Shown: positions 35,308-46,599 of the stretch, one piece after another
How positions within the stretch are numbered: position 1 is the stretch's first letter
Layout of the letters: the number at the start of each line of letters is the position of its first letter
Assembly (NCBI RefSeq): GCF_004298475.1
Contig: NZ_SCRP01000035.1
Coordinates: 53,318 to 117,317 of the forward strand
Origin: Paraburkholderia sp.
GTDB taxonomy: Bacteria; Pseudomonadota; Gammaproteobacteria; Burkholderiales; Burkholderiaceae
DNA length: 64,000 nt
Direction of reading: 5' to 3'
Position numbers and translations under genes: made by a program
The notes under the pieces: generated by a model
Databases searched by the model: none
Told to the model about the DNA's origin: nothing
What the model saw: the letters and a program-made list of their open reading frames with translations, nothing else

Positions 35308-36243
35308 ATGATTCCAGAATCCAAAACGACCGGCCGGAGCGGCCGTCTTTCGAGTGCTCTCGCGTGCACCCTGCTGGCCGCAGCGGCGCTTTCGGCGCTG
35401 GCCGGCTGCTCCACGTACGACAGCCTGACCCAGCGCGTCGCACAGCGCATCACGCCGTACCGCATCACCATCGTCCAGGGCAACTTCGTGTCCAGGGAAG
35501 CCGCGGCTGAGATGCGCGTCGGCATGTCGCGCGCCGACGTGATCAAGCTGCTCGGCACGCCGCTCCTGACCGACATGTTCCACAACGACCGCTGGGACTA
35601 CATCTTCTATTTCAAGCGCGGCTCGACCTCGGTCGTGCAGCAGCGTGACTTCGTCGTGAAGTTTGAAGGTGATCGCGTCGCAAGCTGGTCGGGCGGCGAC
35701 GATTTGCCGTCCAACCTCGAACTGCTCGCCGAAATCGACGGCGACCGCGGCGGCAAGAAGAAGAGAGCTGCCGCACCGGCTCCGGTTTCGGCCGCCGCCG
35801 CAGCAGCGGCGGCTTCGGAAGCGGCCGCCGCAGCGGTCAATCCGACCGTCCCCGACACCGCGCGCACGCCGTCGTCCGACCTCGGCGCCGCCACGGCCGC
35901 GCTGCCGGCCGACGCCAATGCCAATGCCAATGCTCAGGCCGCCGCCGCCGCGAACCGCGCGACCGAAGCGGTGCAGACGCCGTCCGGGTTGACGCCGTCG
36001 GTGCGCGCGAATACGCCGACGTCGTCGGCGCTGCCGCCGAACGTCGGCACGATGCCGTCGCAGGTTCAGTTCCGCCGTCAGCCCGCGCCGCAAGTCCAGG
36101 GTGTCGAGCCGGTGAATCCGGTTGGCCCGACCGCCGGCGCGCAGGGCACCGGCGAGCCGAACGCGCTGCCGCCGGCGCAGAGCGCGCCGCTTACGGCGCC
36201 GCCTGCTGTGCCTGCGTCGGGTGCGGCGGGAACGGGCGGCTGA
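35308..36243 (+). CDS. bamE: Outer membrane assembly lipoprotein BamE (OmlA/SmpA) with long C-terminal extension
   Basis: Lipoprotein of 311 residues of the BAM complex. The lipobox LAGC places the lipidated cysteine at residue 34. The BamE domain follows: YRITIVQGNFVSREAAAEMRVGMSR in two conserved parts, LLGTPLLTDMFHNDRWDYIFYF, and QRDFVVKFEGDRVASW. After about residue 145 comes a 160-residue Ala/Pro/Thr/Asn-rich, low-complexity tail, which typical BamE proteins of 110-180 residues lack or have much shorter. Start at 35308 preceded by GAGGGA. The terminator is at 36311. Confidence 0.93.
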   Translation: MIPESKTTGRSGRLSSALACTLLAAAALSALAGCSTYDSLTQRVAQRITPYRITIVQGNFVSREAAAEMRVGMSRADVIKLLGTPLLTDMFHNDRWDYIFYFKRGSTSVVQQRDFVVKFEGDRVASWSGGDDLPSNLELLAEIDGDRGGKKKRAAAPAPVSAAAAAAAASEAAAAAVNPTVPDTARTPSSDLGAATAALPADANANANAQAAAAANRATEAVQTPSGLTPSVRANTPTSSALPPNVGTMPSQVQFRRQPAPQVQGVEPVNPVGPTAGAQGTGEPNALPPAQSAPLTAPPAVPASGAAGTGG

Positions 36244-36310
36244 TCGGGCTGTCCGTAAGCACTACAGGGCGAAGCGCACCGGCTGGAACGAGTTGCGCTT
36301 CGCGTCTAGC

Positions 36311-36338
36311 CGGCGGCTTCGGGCCGCCGTGTTTTTTT
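36311..36338 (+). terminator. Intrinsic terminator after bamE
   Basis: Perfect 7-bp stem CGGCGGC / GCCGCCG, 5-base loop, then TG and seven T. Confidence 0.88.
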
Positions 36339-36388
36339 CGCAGCGCTGGTTTAATTGAAGGTGCTGCGCCAACGTTGCCGGAGTCCGC

Positions 36389-37186
36389 ATGAAAATCGCA
36401 ATCGCCGGGGCGTCGGGCCGCATGGGCCGGATGCTCATCGAAACCGTCCTCAATTCACCCGAGGTCACGCTGTCGGGCGCGCTGGAGCGTCAGGGCTCGG
36501 CGGCCGTCGGCCAGGACGCGGGTGCCTTCCTCGGCAAGGACTCCGGCGTGCGCGTCACGGACGACATCGACGCCGTGTTCGCCGCGAGCGACTGCCTGAT
36601 CGACTTCACGCGCCCCGAGGGCACGCTTGTGCACCTCGCGGCGGCCCAGCGCCACAACGTCAAGATGGTGATCGGTACGACCGGTTTCGATGCCGGGCAG
36701 AAAGCGCAGCTCGCCGCCGCCGCAGAAAAAATCGGCATCGTATTTGCAGCGAACATGAGCGTGGGCGTCAACGTCACGCTCAAGCTGCTGGAGTACGCGG
36801 CGCGCTTCTTCGCGACCGGCTACGACATCGAGGTCATCGAGGCGCACCATCGCCATAAGGTCGACGCGCCTTCGGGCACGGCGCTCGCGATGGGTGAGGC
36901 GGTCGCGCACGCGCTCGGCCGCAGTCTGGACGACTGCGCCGTCTACGGGCGCCACGGCGTGACCGGCGAGCGCGATCCGTCGACGATCGGGTTTTCGGCA
37001 ATTCGCGGCGGCGATATCGTCGGTGACCACACGGTGCTGTTTGCGGGCATCGGCGAGCGCATCGAGATCACGCACAAGTCGTCGAGCCGCCTGTCGTATG
37101 CGCAGGGCAGCGTGCGCGCTGCGCGCTTTCTCGAAGACAAGGCGCACGGGCTGTACGATATGCAGGACGTGCTCGGCCTGCGCTGA
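36389..37186 (+). CDS. dapB: 4-hydroxy-tetrahydrodipicolinate reductase
   Basis: Enzyme of 265 residues of the lysine/diaminopimelate pathway, reducing HTPA with NAD(P)H. The cofactor motif is GASGRMGRM at the N-terminus, and the family signature [18 protein letters not shown] contains the catalytic histidine and lysine. GTTGFDAGQ and the substrate-contact region are intact. Normal length and start. Confidence 0.96.
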   Translation: MKIAIAGASGRMGRMLIETVLNSPEVTLSGALERQGSAAVGQDAGAFLGKDSGVRVTDDIDAVFAASDCLIDFTRPEGTLVHLAAAQRHNVKMVIGTTGFDAGQKAQLAAAAEKIGIVFAANMSVGVNVTLKLLEYAARFFATGYDIEVIEAHHRHKVDAPSGTALAMGEAVAHALGRSLDDCAVYGRHGVTGERDPSTIGFSAIRGGDIVGDHTVLFAGIGERIEITHKSSSRLSYAQGSVRAARFLEDKAHGLYDMQDVLGLR

Positions 37187-37297
37187 GCCGCGCGTTCCTG
37201 ACTGGCCAAAGCGCGGCCCCGGCGCCGGTCGGTTCCCTGGCCAGTTTCCTGGCGGGTTCCCAGCCTGACAGGCCGCCTTTCCGGGTAGCGAGGTCCG

Positions 37298-38008
37298 ATG
37301 GCAGCGGGTACCGGAGTCATTCACTATCTGCAGACGAGCGACGCCGTCACGCATGCCGTGGCGTGGGTGTTACTTGCGATGTCGATCGCGAGCTGGTGCT
37401 TCCTGATCGTCAAGAGCTGGATGCTCGTGCGGGCGAAGCGGCAGGGGCCGCGGGCGGTCGCGCGGTTCTGGCAGGCGCGCACGCTCGCGGAGGGCGTCGC
37501 GCTCATGCGAAGCGATGACCGCGAACGCGTGTTCCTGCCGTTGGCCGAAGCCGCGCTGGCGGCGGCCGAGGCCGATACGTCCGGCGCGCTGCTTGCCCGC
37601 GTCGATCGCAGCGAGCGGGTGCTGCGCGCGCTGCGCGGCGCGCTTCAGGCGTCGCAGCGGCGGCTCGAATTCGGCCAGGTGCTGCTCGCTTCGGTGGGCA
37701 GCACGGCGCCCTTCGTTGGCCTGCTCGGCACCGTGTGGGGCATCTATCACGCGCTCGGCAGCATTGCGGCGAGCGGGCAGGCGATGATCGAGAACGTCGC
37801 GGGCCCCGTCGGCGAGGCGCTCATCATGACGGCCTTCGGCCTCGTCGTCGCGATTCCCGCCGTGCTCGCCTATAACGTGCTCGGGCGGCTCGCGCGCCAG
37901 CTCGGCGACGATCTCGACGGCTTCGCGCACGATCTGCACGCCTACGTGTGCCAGCCTGCCGGGGCGGCACCGCGACGGCAAACAGCGCTCGAATCGGACT
38001 CCGACTGA
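37298..38008 (+). CDS. exbB: MotA/TolQ/ExbB proton channel family protein
   Basis: Inner-membrane protein of 236 residues with three TM segments: about 22-43, then a pair in the second half around ASVGSTAPFVGLLGTVWGIYHAL and GEALIMTAFGLVVAIPAVLAYNVL. It partners the ExbD-like protein encoded 27 bases downstream to couple the proton gradient to work at the outer membrane. No tonB or tolA is adjacent, so whether it serves TonB or another partner is not shown. Confidence 0.88.
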   Translation: MAAGTGVIHYLQTSDAVTHAVAWVLLAMSIASWCFLIVKSWMLVRAKRQGPRAVARFWQARTLAEGVALMRSDDRERVFLPLAEAALAAAEADTSGALLARVDRSERVLRALRGALQASQRRLEFGQVLLASVGSTAPFVGLLGTVWGIYHALGSIAASGQAMIENVAGPVGEALIMTAFGLVVAIPAVLAYNVLGRLARQLGDDLDGFAHDLHAYVCQPAGAAPRRQTALESDSD

Positions 38009-38035
38009 CGTAGCGCTCGCGCAAAGGAGCATTCG

Positions 38036-38470
38036 ATGGCATTCGGCGGACTCGACAAGAAGCACGGCTCGGCGCCGATGGCCGAAATCAACATGACGCC
38101 GCTCATCGACGTCATGCTCGTGCTGCTCGTTATCTTCATCATCACCGCGCCGCTCTTCACGCACGCGATCCGGCTCGATCTGCCGCAGGTTGCCGCCGAC
38201 TCCACGCGGCAGACGCCGCAAACCGTCACGCTGTCCATCGACGCCGCCGGCAAGATCTACTGGAACGGCCAGCCGGTCTCGCTCGACGAGATGCGGGCGC
38301 GTTTCACGGCCGCAGGCAAGGCGGCTGAGGATGCCCAGCCCGATCTGCAGTTGCGCGCCGCGCGCGAGACGCGCTACGAGGTGATCGCACAGGTCATGGG
38401 TGCGGCGCAGCAGGCTGGGATTGCGCGCATCGGCTTCGTGACCGAGCCGCCGCCGCCCGGCAAGCACTGA
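38036..38470 (+). CDS. exbD: ExbD/TolR family biopolymer transport protein
   Basis: Protein of 144 residues: a short cytoplasmic start, one TM segment carrying the proton-conducting aspartate (MTPLIDVMLVLLVIFII), then a periplasmic domain of about 95 residues. Pairs with the upstream ExbB-like channel. An AAGGAG site precedes the ATG. Confidence 0.9.
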   Translation: MAFGGLDKKHGSAPMAEINMTPLIDVMLVLLVIFIITAPLFTHAIRLDLPQVAADSTRQTPQTVTLSIDAAGKIYWNGQPVSLDEMRARFTAAGKAAEDAQPDLQLRAARETRYEVIAQVMGAAQQAGIARIGFVTEPPPPGKH

Positions 38471-38674
38471 GCGCGCCGCCGTTGCTCCGTTGCCGATGCA
38501 CCGGCGGCACCGGCGGTGTCTGTCGGACTGCCCGTGCGTGCGCCGTCGCGCTCTCCCGAACGCTTGCCTTGCAGACCAAACCCCGCAGGGCGGAAAGCGC
38601 GGTCAACTCAACGGTATAATCACCGTTTCCCTGTAAAAAGGGCCCAGAAAAGCCACCGCTACCCGCCGGCCTAA

Positions 38675-41344
<2,670 letters not shown>

Positions 41345-41462
41345 CGTGGCGATTGACGCGACGACTGATGCGGCGATTGATGTGGAGAGACTCGCTGCGG
41401 CGAGGGCGGAACGCGCGGCGCGCCGCCCTCGCTCCGAGCCTGTCTCGAACCCGGGAGCTTAT

Positions 41463-42014
41463 GTGAATCGCAGATCGTTTCTGTTACTGGCAGGCAGCGC
41501 GCTGATGCTCTCGGCGTGCGGATTCCAGTTGCGCGGGCAGCAGAACTTCGCGTTCAAGCGCCTCGCTATCGTCGGCGCGCCGCCGCCCGTCGAGGCGCGC
41601 ATCGCACGCCTCGTCGAAGGGGGCAGCGATTCGGTGGTGGTCCAGTCGATGGCCAACGCCGACGCCGTCCTGCACGTCGCGGAAGGGCGCAGTTTCAGCA
41701 CGCTTACGCTCAATGAGCTCGGCGTGGTCCAGGAATACCAGATCAACTATTCGCTCAGCTACACGCTGATGACGCCCGACGGCACCGTGCTGATCCAGCC
41801 GAGCGTGATCGCGCTGAACCGCGCGATGACCTACAGCACCCAGTTCTCCACGGCCAAAGTGACGGAAGCCGATCTGCTGTTCGCCGACATGCAAAACGAT
41901 GCCGTCGATCAGCTCACGCGTCGGCTGGCGGTCCTGAAGACGCTGACGCCGAGGCCCGACCAGGTCGTGCCCGGCGTGGCGCCGGCCGCGCCGCTGCCGC
42001 CGCCGCCGCTCTGA
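41463..42014 (+). CDS. lptE: LPS-assembly lipoprotein LptE
   Basis: Lipoprotein of 183 residues that plugs LptD and helps insert lipopolysaccharide into the outer membrane. I start it at the GTG at 41463 because GGGAG lies just upstream and it gives a classical signal: NRRSFLLLAGSALMLSAC with lipidated C19, followed by GFQLRGQQ, the LptE hallmark. A longer frame from 41346 would put 39 hydrophilic residues before the signal. C-terminus is Pro-rich. It lies between leuS and holA. Confidence 0.93.
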   Translation: MNRRSFLLLAGSALMLSACGFQLRGQQNFAFKRLAIVGAPPPVEARIARLVEGGSDSVVVQSMANADAVLHVAEGRSFSTLTLNELGVVQEYQINYSLSYTLMTPDGTVLIQPSVIALNRAMTYSTQFSTAKVTEADLLFADMQNDAVDQLTRRLAVLKTLTPRPDQVVPGVAPAAPLPPPPL

Positions 42015-42052
42015 TGCGCGGCATTCTCTCCGACCACACGTAAGCGCCATCC

Positions 42053-43327
42053 ATGCAACTGCGACTCGACGCACTCGAACCGCACCTCGCGAAAGGGCTT
42101 GCAAACGGGCTCGCCGGGCTTTACGTCGTTTATGGCGACGAGCACCTGCTCGCCCAGGAGGCGTGCGACCGCATTCGCGCGGCCGCGCGCGCGGCGGGCT
42201 TCACGGACCGGTCGGTGTTCACGGTCGAGCGCGGGTTCGACTGGAGTTCGCTGCTTGGCGCGAGCCAGTCGATGTCGCTGTTCGGCGATCGGCAGCTCGT
42301 CGAATTGCGCATTCCCTCGGGCAAGCCGGGCAAGGAAGGCGCGGACGCGCTGAAGACGCTCGCCGCATCGGCCAGGTCGGCGGCCGGGTCGGCTGCAAAT
42401 CCCGACGTGCTCACGCTCGTCACGCTGCCGCGTCTCGATGCGGCGACGCAGAAGTCGGCCTGGTTCTCGGCGCTCGCCGAAGCCGGCGTCGCGCTGAAGA
42501 TCGATCCCGTCGAGCGCGCGCAACTGCCGAACTGGATCGGCCAGCGGCTCGCGCAGCAGGGCCAGCGCGTCGCGCCCGGCGAGGACGGGCGGCGTGCGCT
42601 GCAGTTCGTCGCCGAGCGCGTGGAGGGCAACCTGCTCGCGGCGCATCAGGAGATCCAGAAGCTCAGCCTGCTTTATGAACAAGGCGTGCTGAGCTTCGAG
42701 CAGATTCACGACGCCGTGCTCAACGTGGCGCGCTACGACGTCTTCAAGCTCAACGAAGCGATGCTGACCGGCGATGTCGGCCGGCTCGCGCGCATGCTCG
42801 ACGGCCTGCGTGGCGAAGGCGAGGCTGCGGTGCTCGTGCTGTGGGCCGTCGTCGAGGAAATCCGCACGCTGCTGCGCATCAAGCGCGGCGTCGCGGCGGG
42901 CAAGCCGCTCGCGATGCTGTTGCGCGAGAACCGTGTGTGGGGGCCGCGCGAGCGGCTGATCGGCCCGGCGCTTTCGCGCCTGAACGATGCGGCGCTCGAA
43001 CGCGCGCTTGCGATGGCGGCGCGGCTCGACCGCCAGGTCAAGGGACTGTCGGCGCAGGCGCGCGGCGAGTGGCGCAACGCGCTGCCGCCCGACGCATGGG
43101 ACGGGCTCTTCGAACTCGCGATGACCGTCGCATCGCCGCGTGACACAGGCGCCGCGGGTGCCGCGGGCGCCGCGGGTGCCTCGGGTGCCTCGGGTGCCTC
43201 GGGTGCCTCGGGTGCCGGGGCGCGGCCATCGGCCGCTCCTGCTGCGCGCGGCGCGGCAGGGCCAGCGGGCCGCACGCAGCCGGGCGGCCGACCGCCGTCC
43301 GCAGGGCTGGCGCGTAGGCCGGGCTGA
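42053..43327 (+). CDS. holA: DNA polymerase III subunit delta
   Basis: Clamp-loader delta subunit, 424 residues. Family features: [23 protein letters not shown] at the start, [40 protein letters not shown] (as [19 protein letters not shown] here), and the C-terminal collar helices. Residues from about 365 form a low-complexity tail of Gly-Ala-Ala/Ser triplets encoded by 9-bp tandem repeats, then a Pro/Arg/Gly-rich end; typical HolA is about 340-350 residues. Confidence 0.93.
   Translation: MQLRLDALEPHLAKGLANGLAGLYVVYGDEHLLAQEACDRIRAAARAAGFTDRSVFTVERGFDWSSLLGASQSMSLFGDRQLVELRIPSGKPGKEGADALKTLAASARSAAGSAANPDVLTLVTLPRLDAATQKSAWFSALAEAGVALKIDPVERAQLPNWIGQRLAQQGQRVAPGEDGRRALQFVAERVEGNLLAAHQEIQKLSLLYEQGVLSFEQIHDAVLNVARYDVFKLNEAMLTGDVGRLARMLDGLRGEGEAAVLVLWAVVEEIRTLLRIKRGVAAGKPLAMLLRENRVWGPRERLIGPALSRLNDAALERALAMAARLDRQVKGLSAQARGEWRNALPPDAWDGLFELAMTVASPRDTGAAGAAGAAGASGASGASGASGAGARPSAAPAARGAAGPAGRTQPGGRPPSAGLARRPG
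43148..43219 (+). repeat. 9-bp tandem repeat in the 3' end of holA
   Basis: Eight in-frame 9-bp units of the form GG(T/C)GCC(G/T)CG; four consecutive ones (43175-43210) are identical GGTGCCTCG. They encode Gly-Ala-Ala and Gly-Ala-Ser. Confidence 0.9.
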
Positions 43328-43520
43328 GCCGCAAGGGCTCACGAGGCTTGCAGGCCGGCGCCTGCTTCCGCACACCGGGCAAACCGGGCACCATGCGCGC
43401 TCGCCGCCGCTCACCGGACGGGCCGGGCGCACCTCGGGCACCGGCCTTACAATCATTCTTTCCAGCGTGCTTTCCAGGCTACGTTTGCACATGCTGCACG
43501 CGCCTCATCACGACACACAT

Positions 43521-44792
43521 ATGGATATCGACCAGTACATGACGGACCTTGGCCGCCGCGCCCGCGAAGCCTCGCGCGCGATGGCGAGCGCTACGACTGC
43601 CGCGAAGAACGCCGCGCTCGAAGCGGTGGCGCAGGCCATCGAGCGTGAAGCGCAGCAGCTCAAGGACGCGAATGCGCGCGACCTCGCGCGCGCGAAGGAC
43701 AAGGGCCACGACGCGGCGTTCATCGACCGGCTCACGCTGTCGGACAAGGCGCTCAAGACGATGGTCGAGGGCCTGCGCCAGGTGGCGGCGCTGCCCGATC
43801 CGATCGGCGAGATCAGCAACCTCAAGTACCGCCCGAGCGGCATTCAGGTGGGCCAGATGCGGGTGCCGCTGGGCGTGATCGGCATCATCTACGAATCGCG
43901 ACCGAACGTGACGATCGACGCCGCGGCGCTGTGCCTGAAGTCGGGCAACGCGACGATCCTGCGCGGCGGCTCCGAGGCGCTCGAATGCAATACGGCGCTC
44001 GCCGGGCTGATCCGCGAAGGGCTGACGGCGGCGGGGCTGCCGCAGGAAGCGGTGCAGGTAGTCGAGACGGCCGACCGCGCGGCCGTGGGCAAGCTCATCA
44101 CGATGACCGGGTATGTCGACGTGATCGTGCCGCGCGGCGGCAAGAGCCTGATCGAGCGCCTGATGGCCGAGGCGCGCGTGCCGATGATCAAGCATCTCGA
44201 CGGCATCTGCCATGTCTACGTGGACGACCGCGCCGATATCGCGAAGGCGCTCAACGTCTGCGACAACGCGAAAACGCACCGCTACGGCACCTGCAACACG
44301 ATGGAAACGCTGCTGGTCGCGCGCGGCATCGCGCACGAAGTGCTGCCGCCGCTTGGCCGCCTGTATCGCGACAAGGAGGTCGAGTTGCGCGTCGATGGCG
44401 CGGCGCGGGCGATTCTCACCGATGCGGGCGTCGGCCCGCTCGTGGACGCCACCGTTGAAGACTGGAGCACGGAATACCTCGCGCCGGTGCTGGCGATCAA
44501 GGTGGTGGAGCACCTCGACGAGGCGATTGCGCACATCAACACGTACGGCTCGGCGCATACCGATGCCATCGTCACCGAAGATCACGACCGTGCGATGCGC
44601 TTCCTGCGCGAAGTGGATTCGGCAAGCGTGATGCTGAACGCCTCGACGCGTTTTGCCGACGGTTTCGAATTCGGCCTCGGCGCGGAGATCGGCATTTCGA
44701 ACGACAAGCTGCACGCGCGCGGCCCGGTCGGCCTCGAAGGCTTGACTTCGCTCAAGTACGTGGTCTTCGGCCACGGCGAAGGACGGCAATAA
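43521..44792 (+). CDS. proA: Glutamate-5-semialdehyde dehydrogenase (gamma-glutamyl phosphate reductase)
   Basis: Proline-biosynthesis enzyme of 423 residues that reduces gamma-glutamyl phosphate with NADPH. Conserved segments include [33 protein letters not shown], and the catalytic cysteine in [24 protein letters not shown]-type end ([19 protein letters not shown]) is intact. Start at 43521 (MDIDQYM); an in-frame ATG at 43492 is also possible, neither having a strong ribosome-binding site. Confidence 0.96.
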   Translation: MDIDQYMTDLGRRAREASRAMASATTAAKNAALEAVAQAIEREAQQLKDANARDLARAKDKGHDAAFIDRLTLSDKALKTMVEGLRQVAALPDPIGEISNLKYRPSGIQVGQMRVPLGVIGIIYESRPNVTIDAAALCLKSGNATILRGGSEALECNTALAGLIREGLTAAGLPQEAVQVVETADRAAVGKLITMTGYVDVIVPRGGKSLIERLMAEARVPMIKHLDGICHVYVDDRADIAKALNVCDNAKTHRYGTCNTMETLLVARGIAHEVLPPLGRLYRDKEVELRVDGAARAILTDAGVGPLVDATVEDWSTEYLAPVLAIKVVEHLDEAIAHINTYGSAHTDAIVTEDHDRAMRFLREVDSASVMLNASTRFADGFEFGLGAEIGISNDKLHARGPVGLEGLTSLKYVVFGHGEGRQ

Positions 44793-44931
44793 TTCTGTGC
44801 GGCGTGCGCGACGGCGCGCGCCACGCGCTTTCGTGCATGTCCATGCCGCTCGTGCTGCCGCTTGTGCCACATTTGTCCGGCCGACGTGCTCTGGTCAATC
44901 AAGAAGACAAGAAGACAGGAAGGATCGCCGG

Positions 44932-45348
44932 ATGCTTTGGGTAAAGACGTTTCACATCGTTCTAATCGCGTCCTGGTTCGCAGGACTGTTCTACCTGCCG
45001 CGTATCTTCGTGAATCTGGCGATGGAAACCGAACCTGCCGCCGTGCGGCGCCTCCTGATCATGGCGCGCAAGCTGTACCGTTTCATGACGATCATCGCCG
45101 TGCCCGCGCTGCTGTGCGGGCTGTGGCTGTGGCTCGTGGTGGGCATCGGGGCCGGCCAGGGCTGGATTCACGCGAAGGTCGGCGTGGTCGTGCTGCTCAT
45201 CGTCTATCACCACTATTGCGGGCGCCTTCTGAAGACCTTCGAGCGCGGTCAGAACCGCCGCTCCGACAAGTGGTATCGCCTGTTCAACGAACTGCCGGTG
45301 CTCGGCATGCTGGCGGCCGTGGCGCTCGTCGTGCTCAAGCCGTTCTGA
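44932..45348 (+). CDS. hemJ: HemJ-type protoporphyrinogen IX oxidase (CopD/UPF0093 family)
   Basis: Inner-membrane protein of 138 residues with about four TM segments. The sequence matches HemJ: WVKTFHIVLIASWFAGLFYLPRIFV at the N-terminus (split here by wording; it carries the conserved His and LPR), a central helix with LCGLWLWLV, and WIHAKVGVVVLLIVYHH with conserved histidine and lysine. HemJ oxidises protoporphyrinogen IX in heme synthesis in bacteria lacking HemG/HemY. Start at 44932 follows AGGATCG. It converges with hexR. Confidence 0.85.
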   Translation: MLWVKTFHIVLIASWFAGLFYLPRIFVNLAMETEPAAVRRLLIMARKLYRFMTIIAVPALLCGLWLWLVVGIGAGQGWIHAKVGVVVLLIVYHHYCGRLLKTFERGQNRRSDKWYRLFNELPVLGMLAAVALVVLKPF

Positions 45349-45362
45349 TGCTTCTTCCCTCG

Positions 45363-45384
45363 CGGGCGGCGCAGATGCCGCCCG
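45363..45384. terminator. Hairpin between hemJ and hexR
   Basis: Perfect 8-bp stem CGGGCGGC / GCCGCCCG with a 6-base loop, 15 bases after the hemJ stop, in the convergent gap. No long T-run. Confidence 0.5.
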
Positions 45385-45477
45385 TCGTCTTGCGGCGCGT
45401 CTGCACCGCTTCTGCATTGCCTGTATGCGCCGCGCGCCCGCGCAATTCCCTCCTTCACGCGCTCTAAAGCGCCTCGC

Positions 45478-46326
45478 CTAACCGGTCGGATCGAGGCGGC
45501 GGCGCGAGATGATCTCCTTCGCGCCCGCGAGTTTTTCCGTGAGTTCCGGGCCGCGCTGCAGCGCAACGCCTACCGCGAGAATGTCGCCGATCGCGAGATG
45601 CGACGTGCGCGAGGTCATCGGCGAGAAGATGTCCGTGTCTTCGTCGACGTTCGCGTGCAGGCCGACCGTCGCGAGACGCGCGAGCGGCGATGTGCCGTGC
45701 GTGATTGCGATCACCTTCGCGCCGCGGTCGAGCGCCGTGCGCGCGGCATCGACCACATCGCGCGTGCGCCCCGTGTTCGAGATCGCGACGACCACGTCCC
45801 CCGCGCCAAGCAACGCCGCCGACATCAGGAACGTGTGCGGATCGGCGTAGGCGACGCTCGGCATGCCGAGCCGGAAGAACTTGTGCTGCATGTCCTGCGC
45901 GGCGATGCCCGAGCCGCCCGCGCCGTAGAACTCGATGCGCTTCGCGTTCGCGAGCAGCGCGATGGCCTCGGCGAGCGCGTCGGCGGACAGATTGTTGCGC
46001 ACCTGCAGCAGCGCGCCGATGGTGCGGTCGAGCACCTTGGCCGCGACGCCCGGCACGGGCTCGTCGGGGCGCACGTCGCGATAGACCGCGGGCGGCAGGT
46101 CCGCGGCCACGGCCTGCGCAAGCCGGATCTTGAACTCGCGAAATCCCGAGAAACCCAGCGCGTGACAGAAGCGCGCAATGGTCGGCTGGCTCACGCCCGC
46201 GCGCTGCGCGACTTCGGTCATCGACAGGTCGAGCACTTCGCGCGCCGCATCGACGATGTAATCGGCGAGCTTGCGCTCGGACGGGCGCAATTGCTCGCGT
46301 ATGGCCTTCACCTGGGACAGCAGCAT
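45478..46326 (-). CDS. hexR: HexR, RpiR-family repressor of Entner-Doudoroff genes
   Basis: Regulator of 282 residues: N-terminal RpiR helix-turn-helix ([15 protein letters not shown], then [23 protein letters not shown]) and a C-terminal SIS sugar-phosphate-binding domain from about residue 125 ([38 protein letters not shown]). HexR proteins release DNA on binding 2-keto-3-deoxy-6-phosphogluconate. It is divergent from edd-eda, with two HexR-like boxes between them, so it likely represses edd and itself. Confidence 0.92.
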   Translation of the reverse strand: MLLSQVKAIREQLRPSERKLADYIVDAAREVLDLSMTEVAQRAGVSQPTIARFCHALGFSGFREFKIRLAQAVAADLPPAVYRDVRPDEPVPGVAAKVLDRTIGALLQVRNNLSADALAEAIALLANAKRIEFYGAGGSGIAAQDMQHKFFRLGMPSVAYADPHTFLMSAALLGAGDVVVAISNTGRTRDVVDAARTALDRGAKVIAITHGTSPLARLATVGLHANVDEDTDIFSPMTSRTSHLAIGDILAVGVALQRGPELTEKLAGAKEIISRRRLDPTG

Positions 46327-46380
46327 CGGAAAACTCGCACTATGCTGAAAGATCCGTGGACTATAGCGGATCGGAGGTCG

Positions 46381-46395
46381 TGTACAAAAACTACA
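46381..46395. promoter_or_regulatory. HexR box 1
   Basis: TGTACAAAAACTACA fits the published HexR consensus (TGTARTWWWWYTACA) except for the R position. It is 54 bases upstream of the hexR start. Confidence 0.75.
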
Positions 46396-46511
46396 TCCAT
46401 GCGGCCAAAATTGCAATGCCGGACAGGCGGCATTCGGAATGGCCCGCTATTTGCGGGAATTAAGCGCCTGCCCCGTAGGGCAAACGCCAGGGTTGCGCAG
46501 GATTGCATGCT

Positions 46512-46526
46512 TGTAGTTTTTCTACT
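46512..46526. promoter_or_regulatory. HexR box 2
   Basis: TGTAGTTTTTCTACT matches the HexR consensus except for its last base. It is 73 bases upstream of edd. Confidence 0.75.
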
Positions 46527-46599
46527 AACATCGCGCCATTGCGGACTGGACGTCCGATCCAGTCCATGTGTCCCGCCAGGCCGAGAGGAAGGAGATTCG

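Noticed and set aside
41346-41462. Longer N-terminus for LptE from the ATG at 41346
   Set aside because: It would put 39 hydrophilic residues before the lipoprotein signal; the GTG at 41463 with GGGAG gives a normal lipobox signal.
45598-46599. Extension of edd back across hexR
   Set aside because: It overlaps the HexR gene and the operator region; the ATG at 46600 with GGAAGGAG is clearly the start.
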